DNA of 64,000 nt, taken from positions 62,001 to 126,000 of the forward strand of contig DATEFW010000024.1 of NCBI GenBank assembly GCA_035280425.1. Reading direction: 5' to 3'. Source of the DNA: QHXW01 sp035280425 (GTDB lineage Bacteria; Acidobacteriota; Terriglobia; Bryobacterales; Bryobacteraceae). Every line of letters begins with the position of its first letter. Position 1 is the stretch's first letter. Under the pieces are notes generated by a model. It did not search any database and was not told where the DNA came from. It worked only from the letters and a program-made list of their open reading frames with translations. A program made the position numbers and the translations under genes. Positions 34,074 through 43,090 of this stretch are shown here, in pieces.

Positions 34074-36752
34074 ATGTTGCAAAACTGGAAGTTCTTTTTC
34101 GGAAAAGTCAATCAAATCACTCGCGACACGCTCGAAGCGGCCGTGGGGCTAAGCGTCGCCAGTACGCACTACGAAGTCGAAATCGAGCATTATCTGATCA
34201 AGCTGCTCGACGAAACCGACAGCGACCTCCAGCACATTCTGAAACATTACGGTGTGGACAAGGCGCGGCTCGCCGCCGAGCTGACGCGCAGCCTCGATCG
34301 TATGAAGCGCGGCAACGGCCGCGGTCCCGCCATGAGCCAGATGCTGGTCAAGATGCTGACCGAGGCCTGGCTGCTGGGCTCGGTGGATTACAACGCGGGG
34401 CAAATCCGTTCGGGCTTCACGATCCTGGCGCTGCTTTCCAATGAAGATCTGGCGCGCGTCGTCCGGGACGTGAGTAAAGAGCTGCAAAAGCTCCAGGTGG
34501 ACGCCTTGCGCCAGGACTTGCTGACGATCGTCGCGGGTTCCGAAGAAGACGCCATCACTGCGGCGGCTGAAGAACCGGGTGCGGCTGCCGCCTCCGATCG
34601 TCCACGTGCGGCGGGCGGGAAAACCCCGAACCTCGATCAATACACCGTCAACCTGACGGACCGCGCGCGCCAGGGCAAGATCGATCCCGTCCTGGGGCGC
34701 GATTTCGAAATTCGCCAGGTGGTCGATATCCTCACGCGGCGGCGCCAGAATAACCCGATCCTGACCGGTGAGGCCGGTGTGGGGAAAACCGCGGTTGTGG
34801 AAGGCTTCGCGCTGCGCATCGCTCACCGCGATGTGCCGCCCGTGCTCCAGAATGTCACGTTGCGAACGCTCGATCTGGCGCTGCTGCAGGCCGGGGCCGG
34901 CGTGAAGGGCGAATTCGAAAACCGCCTCAAAGGGTTGATCGAGGAGGTGAAAGCCTCGCCCACCCCCATCATTCTCTTCATTGATGAGGCGCATACCATG
35001 ATCGGTGCCGGCGGCCAGGCGGGGCAGAACGATGCCGCCAACCTGCTCAAGCCGGCGCTTGCGCGCGGAGAACTGCGCACCATCGCCGCCACCACGTGGT
35101 CCGAATACAAGAAATATTTCGAAAAAGACGCGGCTCTGGCACGGCGCTTCCAGGTGGTGAAGGTCGAAGAGCCGACCGAAGAAAAATGCCGCCTGATGCT
35201 GCGCGGACTGGTCCCGATGCTCGAAAAGCATCACAACGTCCGCATTCTCGATGAAGGACTCGCCGCGGCTGTCAAGCTTTCGCATCGCTACCTGCCGGAC
35301 CGCCAGCTTCCGGACAAAGCGGTCAGCGTGCTCGATACAGCCTGCGCCCGGCTGGCGCTCGGCCAAAATTCGATTCCTCCGGCAATCGAAGACGCTATGC
35401 GCACGCTCGACGATCTGGCGGTGCAAACGCGTGTGCTCGAGCGCGAAAGCGCTCTGGGCTCGGATCACCGCGAGCGCCTCGACCAGATCGCGCGCTGGCG
35501 CACCGAGACCGAGGGCGCGCTCACAGGCATGCGGGCCCGCTGGGACAAGGAAAAAGACCTGGTCTCGCGCATCCGCGAGGTGCGCTCCAAACTCGAAACA
35601 GGGACGGCGCCCGCGCAGCCGGCCGCCGGCGACGGCCAGGCCGCGGCGGCACAGCCAGCCATAGATCCCGCGCCTCTAAAAGAAGAGCTTGCCCGGCTGA
35701 ACGAAGCGCTGGAGACCGTGCAGGGCGAAACCCCGCTCATCCGGGTCTGCGTCGACGCTCAGATCGTAGGCGACGTCATCTCCGCGTGGACCGGCATCCC
35801 CGTCGGCAAGATGCTCAAGGATGAGATTTCGACCGTGCTCTCGCTCGATCAGGCGCTGGGAGCTCGCGTGATCGGTCAGTCGCATGCATTGGCCGGAATC
35901 AGTGAGCGCATCCGCACGGCGCGCGCGAGCCTCGAGGATCCGAACAAGCCGGTAGGCGTGTTTCTGCTCGTCGGCCCCAGCGGCGTCGGCAAAACCGAAA
36001 CCGCGCTGGCGTTGTCCGATCTGCTCTATGGCGGCGAGCGAAACCTGATCACCATCAACATGTCTGAGTTTCAGGAAGCCCATACCGTTTCCACGCTCAA
36101 GGGTTCGCCGCCCGGATACGTCGGTTACGGCGAAGGCGGCGTGCTCACCGAGGCCGTGCGGCGCCGGCCCTACTCCGTGGTGCTGCTCGACGAAGTAGAG
36201 AAAGCCCACCCCGATGTCCTCGAGCTGTTCTTCCAGGTGTTCGACAAAGGCATGATGGAGGATGGCGAAGGCCGCGAGATCGATTTCAAGAACACCATCA
36301 TCATTCTGACTTCCAACGCTGCGACCGACACTCTCATGAAGCTCACCGCCGATCCGGAAACTACGCCGGGCGCGGAAGGCCTCGTCAAGGCGCTCAAGCC
36401 GGAGTTGAACAAGATCTTCAAGCCGGCATTTCTGGGACGGCTGGTCATCATTCCGTACTTCCCCATCCGCGACGAGGCCATGAAGAAAATCATTCTCCTC
36501 AAGCTGGGAAAGATTCAACGCCGCCTCTTCGAAACCCACCGTATACAGCTCACCTATGACGATGCGCTGGTGGCGGAGGTCGCGCGCCGCTGCACCGAAG
36601 TCGAGAGCGGAGCCCGCAACGTGGACAATATTCTGACCAACACGCTGCTGCCTGAAATCTCCCGCCGGATACTGGGCAGTTTGGCGGAGCGGCAAAAGAT
36701 CGGCTCGATCCGCGTGACGACAGGCCCCGACGGGCAGTTCGTGTACAACTGA
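34074..36752 (+). CDS. clpV: Type VI secretion sheath-recycling ATPase ClpV (TssH)
   Basis: 892-residue AAA+ disaggregase. The N-terminal Clp_N domain (about 10-155) recognises the contracted sheath. The first ATPase domain has Walker A GEAGVGKTA (about 232) and Walker B ILFIDEAHTM; the second has GPSGVGKTETALALSDLL (about 635) and VVLLDEVEKAHPDV. The middle domain contains an Ala/Pro-rich insert of about 25 residues near 505-530 that is not usual. Both ATPase sites look intact. ClpV unfolds TssC so the sheath can be reused. Confidence 0.95.
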   Translation: MLQNWKFFFGKVNQITRDTLEAAVGLSVASTHYEVEIEHYLIKLLDETDSDLQHILKHYGVDKARLAAELTRSLDRMKRGNGRGPAMSQMLVKMLTEAWLLGSVDYNAGQIRSGFTILALLSNEDLARVVRDVSKELQKLQVDALRQDLLTIVAGSEEDAITAAAEEPGAAAASDRPRAAGGKTPNLDQYTVNLTDRARQGKIDPVLGRDFEIRQVVDILTRRRQNNPILTGEAGVGKTAVVEGFALRIAHRDVPPVLQNVTLRTLDLALLQAGAGVKGEFENRLKGLIEEVKASPTPIILFIDEAHTMIGAGGQAGQNDAANLLKPALARGELRTIAATTWSEYKKYFEKDAALARRFQVVKVEEPTEEKCRLMLRGLVPMLEKHHNVRILDEGLAAAVKLSHRYLPDRQLPDKAVSVLDTACARLALGQNSIPPAIEDAMRTLDDLAVQTRVLERESALGSDHRERLDQIARWRTETEGALTGMRARWDKEKDLVSRIREVRSKLETGTAPAQPAAGDGQAAAAQPAIDPAPLKEELARLNEALETVQGETPLIRVCVDAQIVGDVISAWTGIPVGKMLKDEISTVLSLDQALGARVIGQSHALAGISERIRTARASLEDPNKPVGVFLLVGPSGVGKTETALALSDLLYGGERNLITINMSEFQEAHTVSTLKGSPPGYVGYGEGGVLTEAVRRRPYSVVLLDEVEKAHPDVLELFFQVFDKGMMEDGEGREIDFKNTIIILTSNAATDTLMKLTADPETTPGAEGLVKALKPELNKIFKPAFLGRLVIIPYFPIRDEAMKKIILLKLGKIQRRLFETHRIQLTYDDALVAEVARRCTEVESGARNVDNILTNTLLPEISRRILGSLAERQKIGSIRVTTGPDGQFVYN

Positions 36753-36828
36753 GCGAGAGAAATTTAGATTCCGAAATTGGATTTAGACTTCCGGGCGGCG
36801 CATCTGCCCGGCAAATGAGGAGGCGAAC

Positions 36829-38841
36829 ATGGCCGCGCCATTTACTCAACAGAACCGGGTGATTCAGATCAATACGCCGCTCGGTAAGGACGTGCTGCTG
36901 TTGCAGGGATTCTCGGGACAGGAAGCCATATCGAGCCTGTTCCACTTCGATTTGGATCTGCTGGCGGAAAACCGTCAAAACGTTTCATTCGATTCCCTGA
37001 TCGGCCAGAAGGTCTCGATTCAGGTCCTGCTCCCGAAGGATCAGAAGCGCTATTTCCACGGAATTCTGAGCAGCTTTTCTCAGGGCGGGCGCGACCACCT
37101 TTTCACCCGTTACCGGGCCGAAATGGTGCCCCAGTTCTGGCTGCTCACGCGCAAAGTGCAGAGCCGCATTTTCCAGAGTATGACCGTGCCCGACATTTTG
37201 AAGAAGGTTCTCGAAGGCCTGGACATCACCTGGGAAATTCAAGGCACATTTCAGCCGCGCGACTACTGCGTACAATATCGCGAGAGCGATTTCCAGTTCG
37301 CTTCGCGCCTGATGGAAGAAGAAGGCATTTATTACTTCTTCAAGCACTCCGACAGCTCGCATAAAATGGTCGTCGCCAACACGCCGCAATCGCACCCCGA
37401 TCTTCCCGGAGAATCCCGCATAATCTATGAGGAAACCGGCGGCGGCACGCGCGAGGAAGAGCGCATCTATCAATGGGAAAAGCTGCAGGAACTGCGCAGC
37501 GGCAAGTACACGTTGTGGGACCACTGCTTCGAGCTTCCGAAAAAGCACCTGGAGGCGGAGAAGACCATCCTCGAAACCGTGCAGGCGGGCAAGACAACCC
37601 ACAAGCTCAAAATCGGCGGCAACGACAAGCTGGAGATTTACGATTTCCCGGGCGCGTATGCCCAGCGTTTCGACGGCGTGGACCCCGGCGGCGGCGACCG
37701 GGCGAGCGACCTGAACAAAATCTTCGACGATAATCAGCGCACCGTCGGCATACGCATGCAGCAGGAGGGAATGCTTTCCATGCTGATCAGCGGGGCGAGC
37801 AACTGCCGCCATTTCACGTCGGGATATAAATTCAACCTGGCCCGCCATTTCAACGGTGACGGGCAGTACGTGCTCACTTCCTGCAGCCACGTCGCCAAGC
37901 ATGGTTTTGACACGGCCACCGGAATGGACGCCAGCGACAGCCATTACAGCAACGTATTCACGTGCATTCCGCTGGCGCTGCCGTTTCGTTCCCCGCGCGT
38001 CACTCCTCGGCCTTTCGTTCACGGCTCGCAAACCGCCGTGGTGGTGGGCCCGTCCGGCGAGGAAATCTTTACCGACAAGTACAGCCGCATAAAAGTCCAG
38101 TTCCACTGGGACCGGCAGGGAAAAAACGATGCCGACAGTTCCTGCTGGGTGCGCGTGGGTACCCCTTGGGCCGGCAATCAATGGGGAATCGTTCATATTC
38201 CTCGCATCGGCCAGGAAGTGATCGTCGATTTTCTGGAAGGCGATCCGGACCAGCCTATCGTTGTGGGCAGCGTTTACAACGCCGAACAGATGCCTCCCTA
38301 CAAGCTCCCCGATAACAAAACGCAAAGCGGCATTAAAAGCCGCAGCAGCCTGCAAGGCGGAAGCGACGATTTCAACGAGCTTCGCCTGGAAGACAAGAAG
38401 GGCAGCGAAGAGATTTATTTCCACGCGCAGAAGGATTTCAACCGCGTTGTGGAAAACGACGATACCCTCAAAGTCGGCAACGATCAGACCATCGAGATTA
38501 AGAACAATCGCACCGAAACCGTGAAACAGGGAAACGAGAAGGTCACCATCGAGCAGGGGAATCGCGACGTCAAGATCTCCATGGGCAATGAGACGCTCAA
38601 GATCAGCATGGGCAACCAGCAGACCAATATCGATCTGGGCAAAAGCGAAACCGAAGCCATGCAGTCGATCGAGCTCAAAGTCGGACAAAGCAGCGTCAAG
38701 CTGGACCAGATGGGCGTGACCATCAAAGGAATGATGATTAGCATCGAAGGCCAAATCCAGGTGCAGATGAAGGGCATGATGACCCAGATCCAGGGCAGCG
38801 CCATGTTGCAGGAGCAGGGCGGCATTATCATGATCAATTAG
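36829..38841 (+). CDS. vgrG: Type VI secretion spike protein VgrG
   Basis: 670 residues. It has gp27-like and gp44-like domains (YCVQYRESDFQFASRLMEEE, WEKLQELRSGKYTLWDHCF) and a gp5 OB domain (YSRIKVQFHWDRQGKNDADS, CWVRVGTPWAGNQWG, RIGQEVIVDFLEGDPDQP). From about residue 540 a narrow beta-helix with short repeats such as KISMGNETL runs to the end at GGIIMIN, so there is no C-terminal toxin domain. AGGAGG lies before the ATG. The 76-bp gap after clpV holds a 6-bp inverted repeat (CCGGGC/GCCCGG, 36791-36811). Confidence 0.96.
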   Translation: MAAPFTQQNRVIQINTPLGKDVLLLQGFSGQEAISSLFHFDLDLLAENRQNVSFDSLIGQKVSIQVLLPKDQKRYFHGILSSFSQGGRDHLFTRYRAEMVPQFWLLTRKVQSRIFQSMTVPDILKKVLEGLDITWEIQGTFQPRDYCVQYRESDFQFASRLMEEEGIYYFFKHSDSSHKMVVANTPQSHPDLPGESRIIYEETGGGTREEERIYQWEKLQELRSGKYTLWDHCFELPKKHLEAEKTILETVQAGKTTHKLKIGGNDKLEIYDFPGAYAQRFDGVDPGGGDRASDLNKIFDDNQRTVGIRMQQEGMLSMLISGASNCRHFTSGYKFNLARHFNGDGQYVLTSCSHVAKHGFDTATGMDASDSHYSNVFTCIPLALPFRSPRVTPRPFVHGSQTAVVVGPSGEEIFTDKYSRIKVQFHWDRQGKNDADSSCWVRVGTPWAGNQWGIVHIPRIGQEVIVDFLEGDPDQPIVVGSVYNAEQMPPYKLPDNKTQSGIKSRSSLQGGSDDFNELRLEDKKGSEEIYFHAQKDFNRVVENDDTLKVGNDQTIEIKNNRTETVKQGNEKVTIEQGNRDVKISMGNETLKISMGNQQTNIDLGKSETEAMQSIELKVGQSSVKLDQMGVTIKGMMISIEGQIQVQMKGMMTQIQGSAMLQEQGGIIMIN

Positions 38842-38847
38842 GCCAGC

Positions 38848-39420
38848 ATGAGCGAACCCGCCATCGATCTGACGCTTTCCGGTGCGATTCCCGAAGGCTG
38901 CACCGTATTCGAGCCGGGGGAGCAGGCAAAAGGCCTGTTGCGCAATGGCATCACCGGGCAGCAGTACGTCGACCGGCTGCTCGAGCAAAAACTGTTCCCC
39001 GATGCGGTGCGCTTTCTGGCATGTCTGCTGCCCAAGCGCCAGGCCGTGTTTTGGGCGTGCCAATGCGCCAAGCGGTTCTATGGCGGAAATCCGCCCCCGG
39101 AAAAAGCGGCGGCGCTCGCGGCGGCGCAGAAATGGATCGCCGACCCCAACGACGAAAATCGCCGCGCCGCCATGCCGGCTGCTCAAGCCGCGGGCCTCGA
39201 TAATCCGGCCGGCTGCGCCGCGCTGGGCGCTTTTTTCAGCGGTGGCAGCCTGGGTCCGCCGAATGTACAGCCAGTCCCGCCGGGCGAATTCTTGACGGCG
39301 AAGGCGGTAACAGGAGCCGTCGTATTGTCGATCGTTTCCAAAGAGCCGGAAAAGGCGCCTGAGAAGTTTCGAGCGGCTTTGGCGGAAGCCCTCGAGATCG
39401 CCCGCAGGTCAAATAAATGA
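38848..39420 (+). CDS. DUF6931-like type VI associated protein
   Basis: 190 residues, no signal peptide. The helical segment GQQYVDRLLEQKLFPDAVRF and the following LLPKRQAVFWACQCAKRFYG resemble the DUF6931 proteins found between vgrG and PAAR genes. A Pro/Gly-rich linker near residues 130-150 leads to a C-terminal helical part. The position, 6 bp after vgrG and 17 bp before PAAR, suggests a spike adaptor or chaperone. No enzymatic motif is seen; an effector role cannot be excluded. Confidence 0.75.
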   Translation: MSEPAIDLTLSGAIPEGCTVFEPGEQAKGLLRNGITGQQYVDRLLEQKLFPDAVRFLACLLPKRQAVFWACQCAKRFYGGNPPPEKAAALAAAQKWIADPNDENRRAAMPAAQAAGLDNPAGCAALGAFFSGGSLGPPNVQPVPPGEFLTAKAVTGAVVLSIVSKEPEKAPEKFRAALAEALEIARRSNK

Positions 39421-39437
39421 TTGAAAGTGAGTAGCTT

Positions 39438-39728
39438 ATGGGAATGCCGCAAGCCCGAGTGACGGACATGCACGTCTGCCCGATGGTCACGGGCCTGGTG
39501 CCGCATGTAGGCGGGCCAATCCTGCCGCCAGCGGCGATTACCGTGCTGGTTGGTGGTTTGCCGGCCGCACGTCTCGGCGATATGGCGGTCTGTGTCGGTC
39601 CGCCGGATGTGATTGCACTGGGCAGCTTTACGGTATTGATCTGCGGTCAGCCCGCCGCGCGGATCGGCGATCTGACTGCCCATGGCGGCAATATCATTTT
39701 GGGTTGTTTCACGGTGCTGACCGGTTGA
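39438..39728 (+). CDS. Type VI secretion PAAR spike-tip protein
   Basis: 96 residues with the repeated PAAR pattern: PQARVTDMHVCPM, then GGLPAARLGDMAVCVGPPD and CGQPAARIGDLTAHGG. PAAR proteins form the zinc-bound conical tip of VgrG. There is no fused toxin domain, so cargo would have to attach to the spike in another way. It is the last gene of the type VI operon; the next gene is a metabolic one. Confidence 0.95.
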   Translation: MGMPQARVTDMHVCPMVTGLVPHVGGPILPPAAITVLVGGLPAARLGDMAVCVGPPDVIALGSFTVLICGQPAARIGDLTAHGGNIILGCFTVLTG

Positions 39729-39748
39729 ATCGGTTAAGGGGGCAAGTT

Positions 39749-40543
39749 TTGATACATCGATCGACAATCGTATTCGTCTCTCTAGCGTGTTTTGGAGCGG
39801 CCATCGTCTGCGCGCAAAGCCGGAGCAGACAGGGCAACGATGACGGCCTTACGCGCTGGAAAGTCCACGATTACAGCCGGCCCGCGCCGCCGGTCGTCAC
39901 GCCGGGAACGGCAAGCACACAGGACCGGCCGGGACGCCCGCCGTCGGATGCGATCGTGCTTTTTGACGGCAAGAGCCTGGCCAAATGGCAGAACAATAAA
40001 GGCAGCGCTGCGCAATGGAAGATCGTAGACGGCGCATTGGAAGTTGTTCCTGGCACAGGGGATATTCACACCGCGGACTCGTTCGGCGACTGCCAGTTGC
40101 ATGTCGAGTGGGCCGAGCCCAATCCGCCGAATGGCAAAGATCAGGGCCGCGGCAACAGCGGGGTCTACCTGATGAGCAAGTATGAGCTGCAAGTGCTTGA
40201 TTCTTATCAGAATAAAACATACGCCGACGGGATGGTGGGCGCGATTTACGGGCAGTTTCCGCCGCTGGTGAATGCGGCCCGGCTACCCGGCGAGTGGCAG
40301 ACTTACAACATTGTTTTCCATGGCCCGCGTTTCACGGCCGATGGAAAGCTTGCCCGGCCCGCACGAATGACGGTGATGCAGAACGGCGTTCTGGTTCAGG
40401 ACAATACCACGCTGACTGGACCGACCGAATACGGGAAGCGCCCGCCGTACACACCGCACCCGGAAAAATTGCCGCTTCTGCTGCAGGACCACGATCAGCC
40501 CGTGCGTTTTCGCAATATCTGGATTCGGGAGCTGAGCGAGTAG
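39749..40543 (+). CDS. Exported DUF1080 protein (3-keto-disaccharide hydrolase type)
   Basis: 264 residues from a TTG at 39749 with an AAGGGGG ribosome site about 7 bp upstream; no ATG gives the signal peptide that ends near CAQSR. The DUF1080 core (concanavalin-like jelly roll) is clear in AIVLFDGKSLAKWQNNKGS, WKIVDGALEVVPGTGDI, RGNSGVYLMSKYELQVLDS and RFRNIWIREL. Family members cleave 3-keto glycosides formed by exported oxidoreductases. The Gfo/Idh/MocA enzyme at 20 kb belongs to a family that can form such substrates, although the genes are not adjacent. Confidence 0.9.
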   Translation: MIHRSTIVFVSLACFGAAIVCAQSRSRQGNDDGLTRWKVHDYSRPAPPVVTPGTASTQDRPGRPPSDAIVLFDGKSLAKWQNNKGSAAQWKIVDGALEVVPGTGDIHTADSFGDCQLHVEWAEPNPPNGKDQGRGNSGVYLMSKYELQVLDSYQNKTYADGMVGAIYGQFPPLVNAARLPGEWQTYNIVFHGPRFTADGKLARPARMTVMQNGVLVQDNTTLTGPTEYGKRPPYTPHPEKLPLLLQDHDQPVRFRNIWIRELSE

Positions 40544-40554
40544 GCTTCCGCCGT

Positions 40555-41262
40555 TTAATCGCCGGCCACACGCGTCGCGTGCACAATGAATCGTTCAGGC
40601 GCAGGGCCAACAAAATAAAAGGGATAGCAGGTCACCAGGGTCAATTCCGGACGGGTCGAATTTTCCAGCACACGCGTATCCCGCGGTGCAACCACCTCAG
40701 TGGATTCGACGCGGTACTCGTATGACCCGTCAAGCGTCTCCAGGATGATGGCGTCCCCTGCCTTGACCTCGCGGAGGCTGCGAAAGAACGTATCCCGGTG
40801 GCCGGCAATGCCCACGTTGCCTGGCCCGCCGGGCAGCGCCGTACCGGGAATATGACCGACCGCCAGGGCGAGCGTGCGGTGCGAGACGCCCTCGCGGATC
40901 ATGGCCCTTAATCCAATTCTCGGGATTTCCATCCGCCCCACAATCGACCGGTCACCTCCGACGTCAAACACCAATTCAGGTTTCAGTCCGGCCACGGGCG
41001 CCGGCGCACGGGCCGGCACAGGGGCCGGCGGTTCGGGCGCCGCGGCCGGCGGTGATAACGTGTCGGCAATGAACCTGGCATAGGAAACGGGCTGGCCGCG
41101 CAGTTCCTGCTCGAAGGCCCAGTTCTCATAAACCTGGGAAATCCAGGCCCGTCCAAGGGTCACCGCACAGAAACCCAGCAGAACAAAGCCAATCAGGAAG
41201 AACGCGCGCTCGCTGCCCCGCAGCCACGCCTTGTTGAAGTGGATGCGCATCCGGAAACTCAT
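40555..41262 (-). CDS. Class D sortase
   Basis: 235 residues. One N-terminal membrane segment (about 20-40) is followed by a Pro/Ala-rich stalk (about 70-90) and a sortase barrel. Catalytic residues are His155 in GIAGHRDTFF, Cys212 in TLVTCYPF and Arg224 in APERFIVH. Sortases cut LPxTG-type signals and join the protein to an amine, normally the cell wall. The start codon overlaps the stop of the upstream LPKTG protein (ATGA), so enzyme and probable substrate are coupled. Confidence 0.92.
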   Translation of the reverse strand: MSFRMRIHFNKAWLRGSERAFFLIGFVLLGFCAVTLGRAWISQVYENWAFEQELRGQPVSYARFIADTLSPPAAAPEPPAPVPARAPAPVAGLKPELVFDVGGDRSIVGRMEIPRIGLRAMIREGVSHRTLALAVGHIPGTALPGGPGNVGIAGHRDTFFRSLREVKAGDAIILETLDGSYEYRVESTEVVAPRDTRVLENSTRPELTLVTCYPFYFVGPAPERFIVHATRVAGD

Positions 41263-42032
41263 GTCCGTTCCAGATGCAAATGCAAGATTCGCAACAGCAT
41301 ACCGGCAAACAGCGACAGCAGCCCAAGGGATGCCAGGAGAGGAAGCAAACTGCCCGTCTTTGGTAAGGTTCCAGCAGGCGGCTTGGATTCATGTATGCGA
41401 GCGCGGGTCACGGTACCGGTGGTGGAGGCTGGTTCGGCGTGCGGCGCCGGGCGTTCCGGTTTGACGTCGCCGAGCGAACCGGCATCCGGCGCAGGCACGA
41501 GCGGCGCTCTAACGGCCGCCGGATTCGGCTCCATGACCATGCGCGCCAGCCGGCCGATGTCACCGGGTAACTCGGCGGGCATTGCGAGCACGGCTCGTCC
41601 CGCCACTTTCGCCAGTTCGATGGCCTGCGCTTTGGGATAGACGAATTCCTGACCGTAATTGCGGCCGGGCGCAAACCACAACCGCAGTGCTTTGGGCTGT
41701 TTGGGACCGCGTTCAATGAACGTGAAGACGGTCTTGTCGGTGGTCGGGAGGTCGTAGTTGGGCATGGTCAGCATGGTCGAAAGCAGCTGGGTTTCATTTT
41801 CGGACCAAAGCTGAACAGTCTCGAAGACCTCCAAGACATTGCGCTGCGGGTCCTGGTCAATCAGCCTCAACACGTAACGACCCGGCGCGAGCAGCATTCC
41901 GGGAACCTCGACCGGCTCGTTTGTGGAGAACGATGTTTTTCTGGGCGGTTCGCCTGCGGCCGCAAGAGTTGCCAGCATCGCGCAGAGGGCCAGCATGCCG
42001 GCCAAATGCGCAACCGCTCTTGCTGGGATCAT
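41259..42032 (-). CDS. Exported LPKTG-anchored protein, probable sortase substrate
   Basis: 257 residues. It has an N-terminal signal peptide (about 1-26) and, at the C-terminus, LPKTG (223-227), a hydrophobic stretch and a short basic tail: a complete sorting signal. The middle part (about 30-170) is a beta-rich domain containing MLLAPGRYVLRLIDQDPQRN and similar strands; this resembles acidobacterial proteins of unknown role. A Pro/Ala-rich spacer (about 175-220) leads to LPKTG. It lies directly upstream of the sortase in a two-gene operon. Confidence 0.85.
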   Translation of the reverse strand: MIPARAVAHLAGMLALCAMLATLAAAGEPPRKTSFSTNEPVEVPGMLLAPGRYVLRLIDQDPQRNVLEVFETVQLWSENETQLLSTMLTMPNYDLPTTDKTVFTFIERGPKQPKALRLWFAPGRNYGQEFVYPKAQAIELAKVAGRAVLAMPAELPGDIGRLARMVMEPNPAAVRAPLVPAPDAGSLGDVKPERPAPHAEPASTTGTVTRARIHESKPPAGTLPKTGSLLPLLASLGLLSLFAGMLLRILHLHLERT

Positions 42033-42146
42033 ACAATCTATCCGGTGCTGAAGTAATCCAGTTTCATCCTACTACAGGCGCGAATTGTTTACCTGGTCAG
42101 GCGCGACTGGCGCGGCTGGCGGCGATTCTGCTACCAATAAACAAAG

Positions 42147-43031
42147 ATGCAAATCCGGGAGCTCCTGAGCCGCGGCCGGCCGACGTTCTCGTTCGAGTTC
42201 TTTCCGCCGAAGAGCGACGAAGCCGCACGTCAACTCGAGCAGACCATTTCCGAACTTCGGCCTCTGGGGCCAAGCTTCGTTTCGGTGACTTATGGCGCAG
42301 GCGGCTCGACGCGCGAGCGGACCATCGAGATCGTCAGCCGCGTCAAGCGGGAGACGGGCATCGAAGCCATGGCGCACCTCACGTGCGTCGGGTCGAGCAG
42401 CGACGACATCGGGGATGTCCTGGGCCGTATTCGCGCCGCGGGGATTGAAAACGTACTGGCTTTGCGCGGCGATCCGCCAAAAGGACAGACCACATTTACG
42501 GCAGCCGAGGGAGGGTTTCGTTATGCGTCCGAGCTGGTCGCTTTCATCCGGGAAAAGCATAATTCGGCGCTGTGCCTGGGCGGCGCATGCTATCCGGAAA
42601 AGCACCCGGAGTGCGGCAACCCAGCCGTAGACCTGGCGAATCTCAAGCGCAAGGTGGACAGCGGCGTGGATTTTGTCATCACGCAGCTTTTTTTTAATAA
42701 CCGGCACTATTTCGAATTCGTCGAGCGGGCGCGGCGGATCGGAATCCGGGTTCCGATTGTTGCCGGAATCATGCCGATCACCAATGCTTCGCAAGTGGAA
42801 CGCTTCATGGTGAGCTGCGGCGCGACCATTCCATTCGATCTGGCCGAGGAGCTAGACCGGCGGCGGGACAATCCGCAAGCTGTCATGGAACTGGGCATCG
42901 CGCATGCCACGGCTCAGTCGATCGAATTGCTCGATCATGGCGCGCCCGGCATCCACTTCTATACCCTGAACCGCAGCACGGCGACGCGAGAGATCTACGC
43001 CGCTCTACAGGCCGCGGGGTACGCCGGCTGA
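42147..43031 (+). CDS. metF: 5,10-methylenetetrahydrofolate reductase
   Basis: 294 residues, a normal bacterial MetF length. The FAD-dependent TIM barrel is clear: FSFEFFPPKSDE (with the catalytic Glu), FVSVTYGAGGSTRERT, HLTCVGSSSDDI, NVLALRGDPPKG, DFVITQLFFNN and PIVAGIMPITN. It reduces methylene-THF to methyl-THF for methionine synthesis. No SAM riboswitch or other leader was seen in the 114 bp upstream. It ends 59 bp before the receptor gene. Confidence 0.95.
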   Translation: MQIRELLSRGRPTFSFEFFPPKSDEAARQLEQTISELRPLGPSFVSVTYGAGGSTRERTIEIVSRVKRETGIEAMAHLTCVGSSSDDIGDVLGRIRAAGIENVLALRGDPPKGQTTFTAAEGGFRYASELVAFIREKHNSALCLGGACYPEKHPECGNPAVDLANLKRKVDSGVDFVITQLFFNNRHYFEFVERARRIGIRVPIVAGIMPITNASQVERFMVSCGATIPFDLAEELDRRRDNPQAVMELGIAHATAQSIELLDHGAPGIHFYTLNRSTATREIYAALQAAGYAG

Positions 43032-43090
43032 CCCACTTGATTGCGCGGTGGTTTCGTGACATTCTGTACAGAATAACCAGGGAGGTCACC

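Noticed and set aside
36985..39186. Long open frame on the minus strand opposite vgrG
   Set aside because: It mirrors the codon structure of vgrG and its neighbour, shows no recognisable domain, and conflicts with clear T6SS genes.
42033..42146. SAM riboswitch before metF
   Set aside because: The gap is short and shows no conserved stem pattern or terminator/antiterminator pair.
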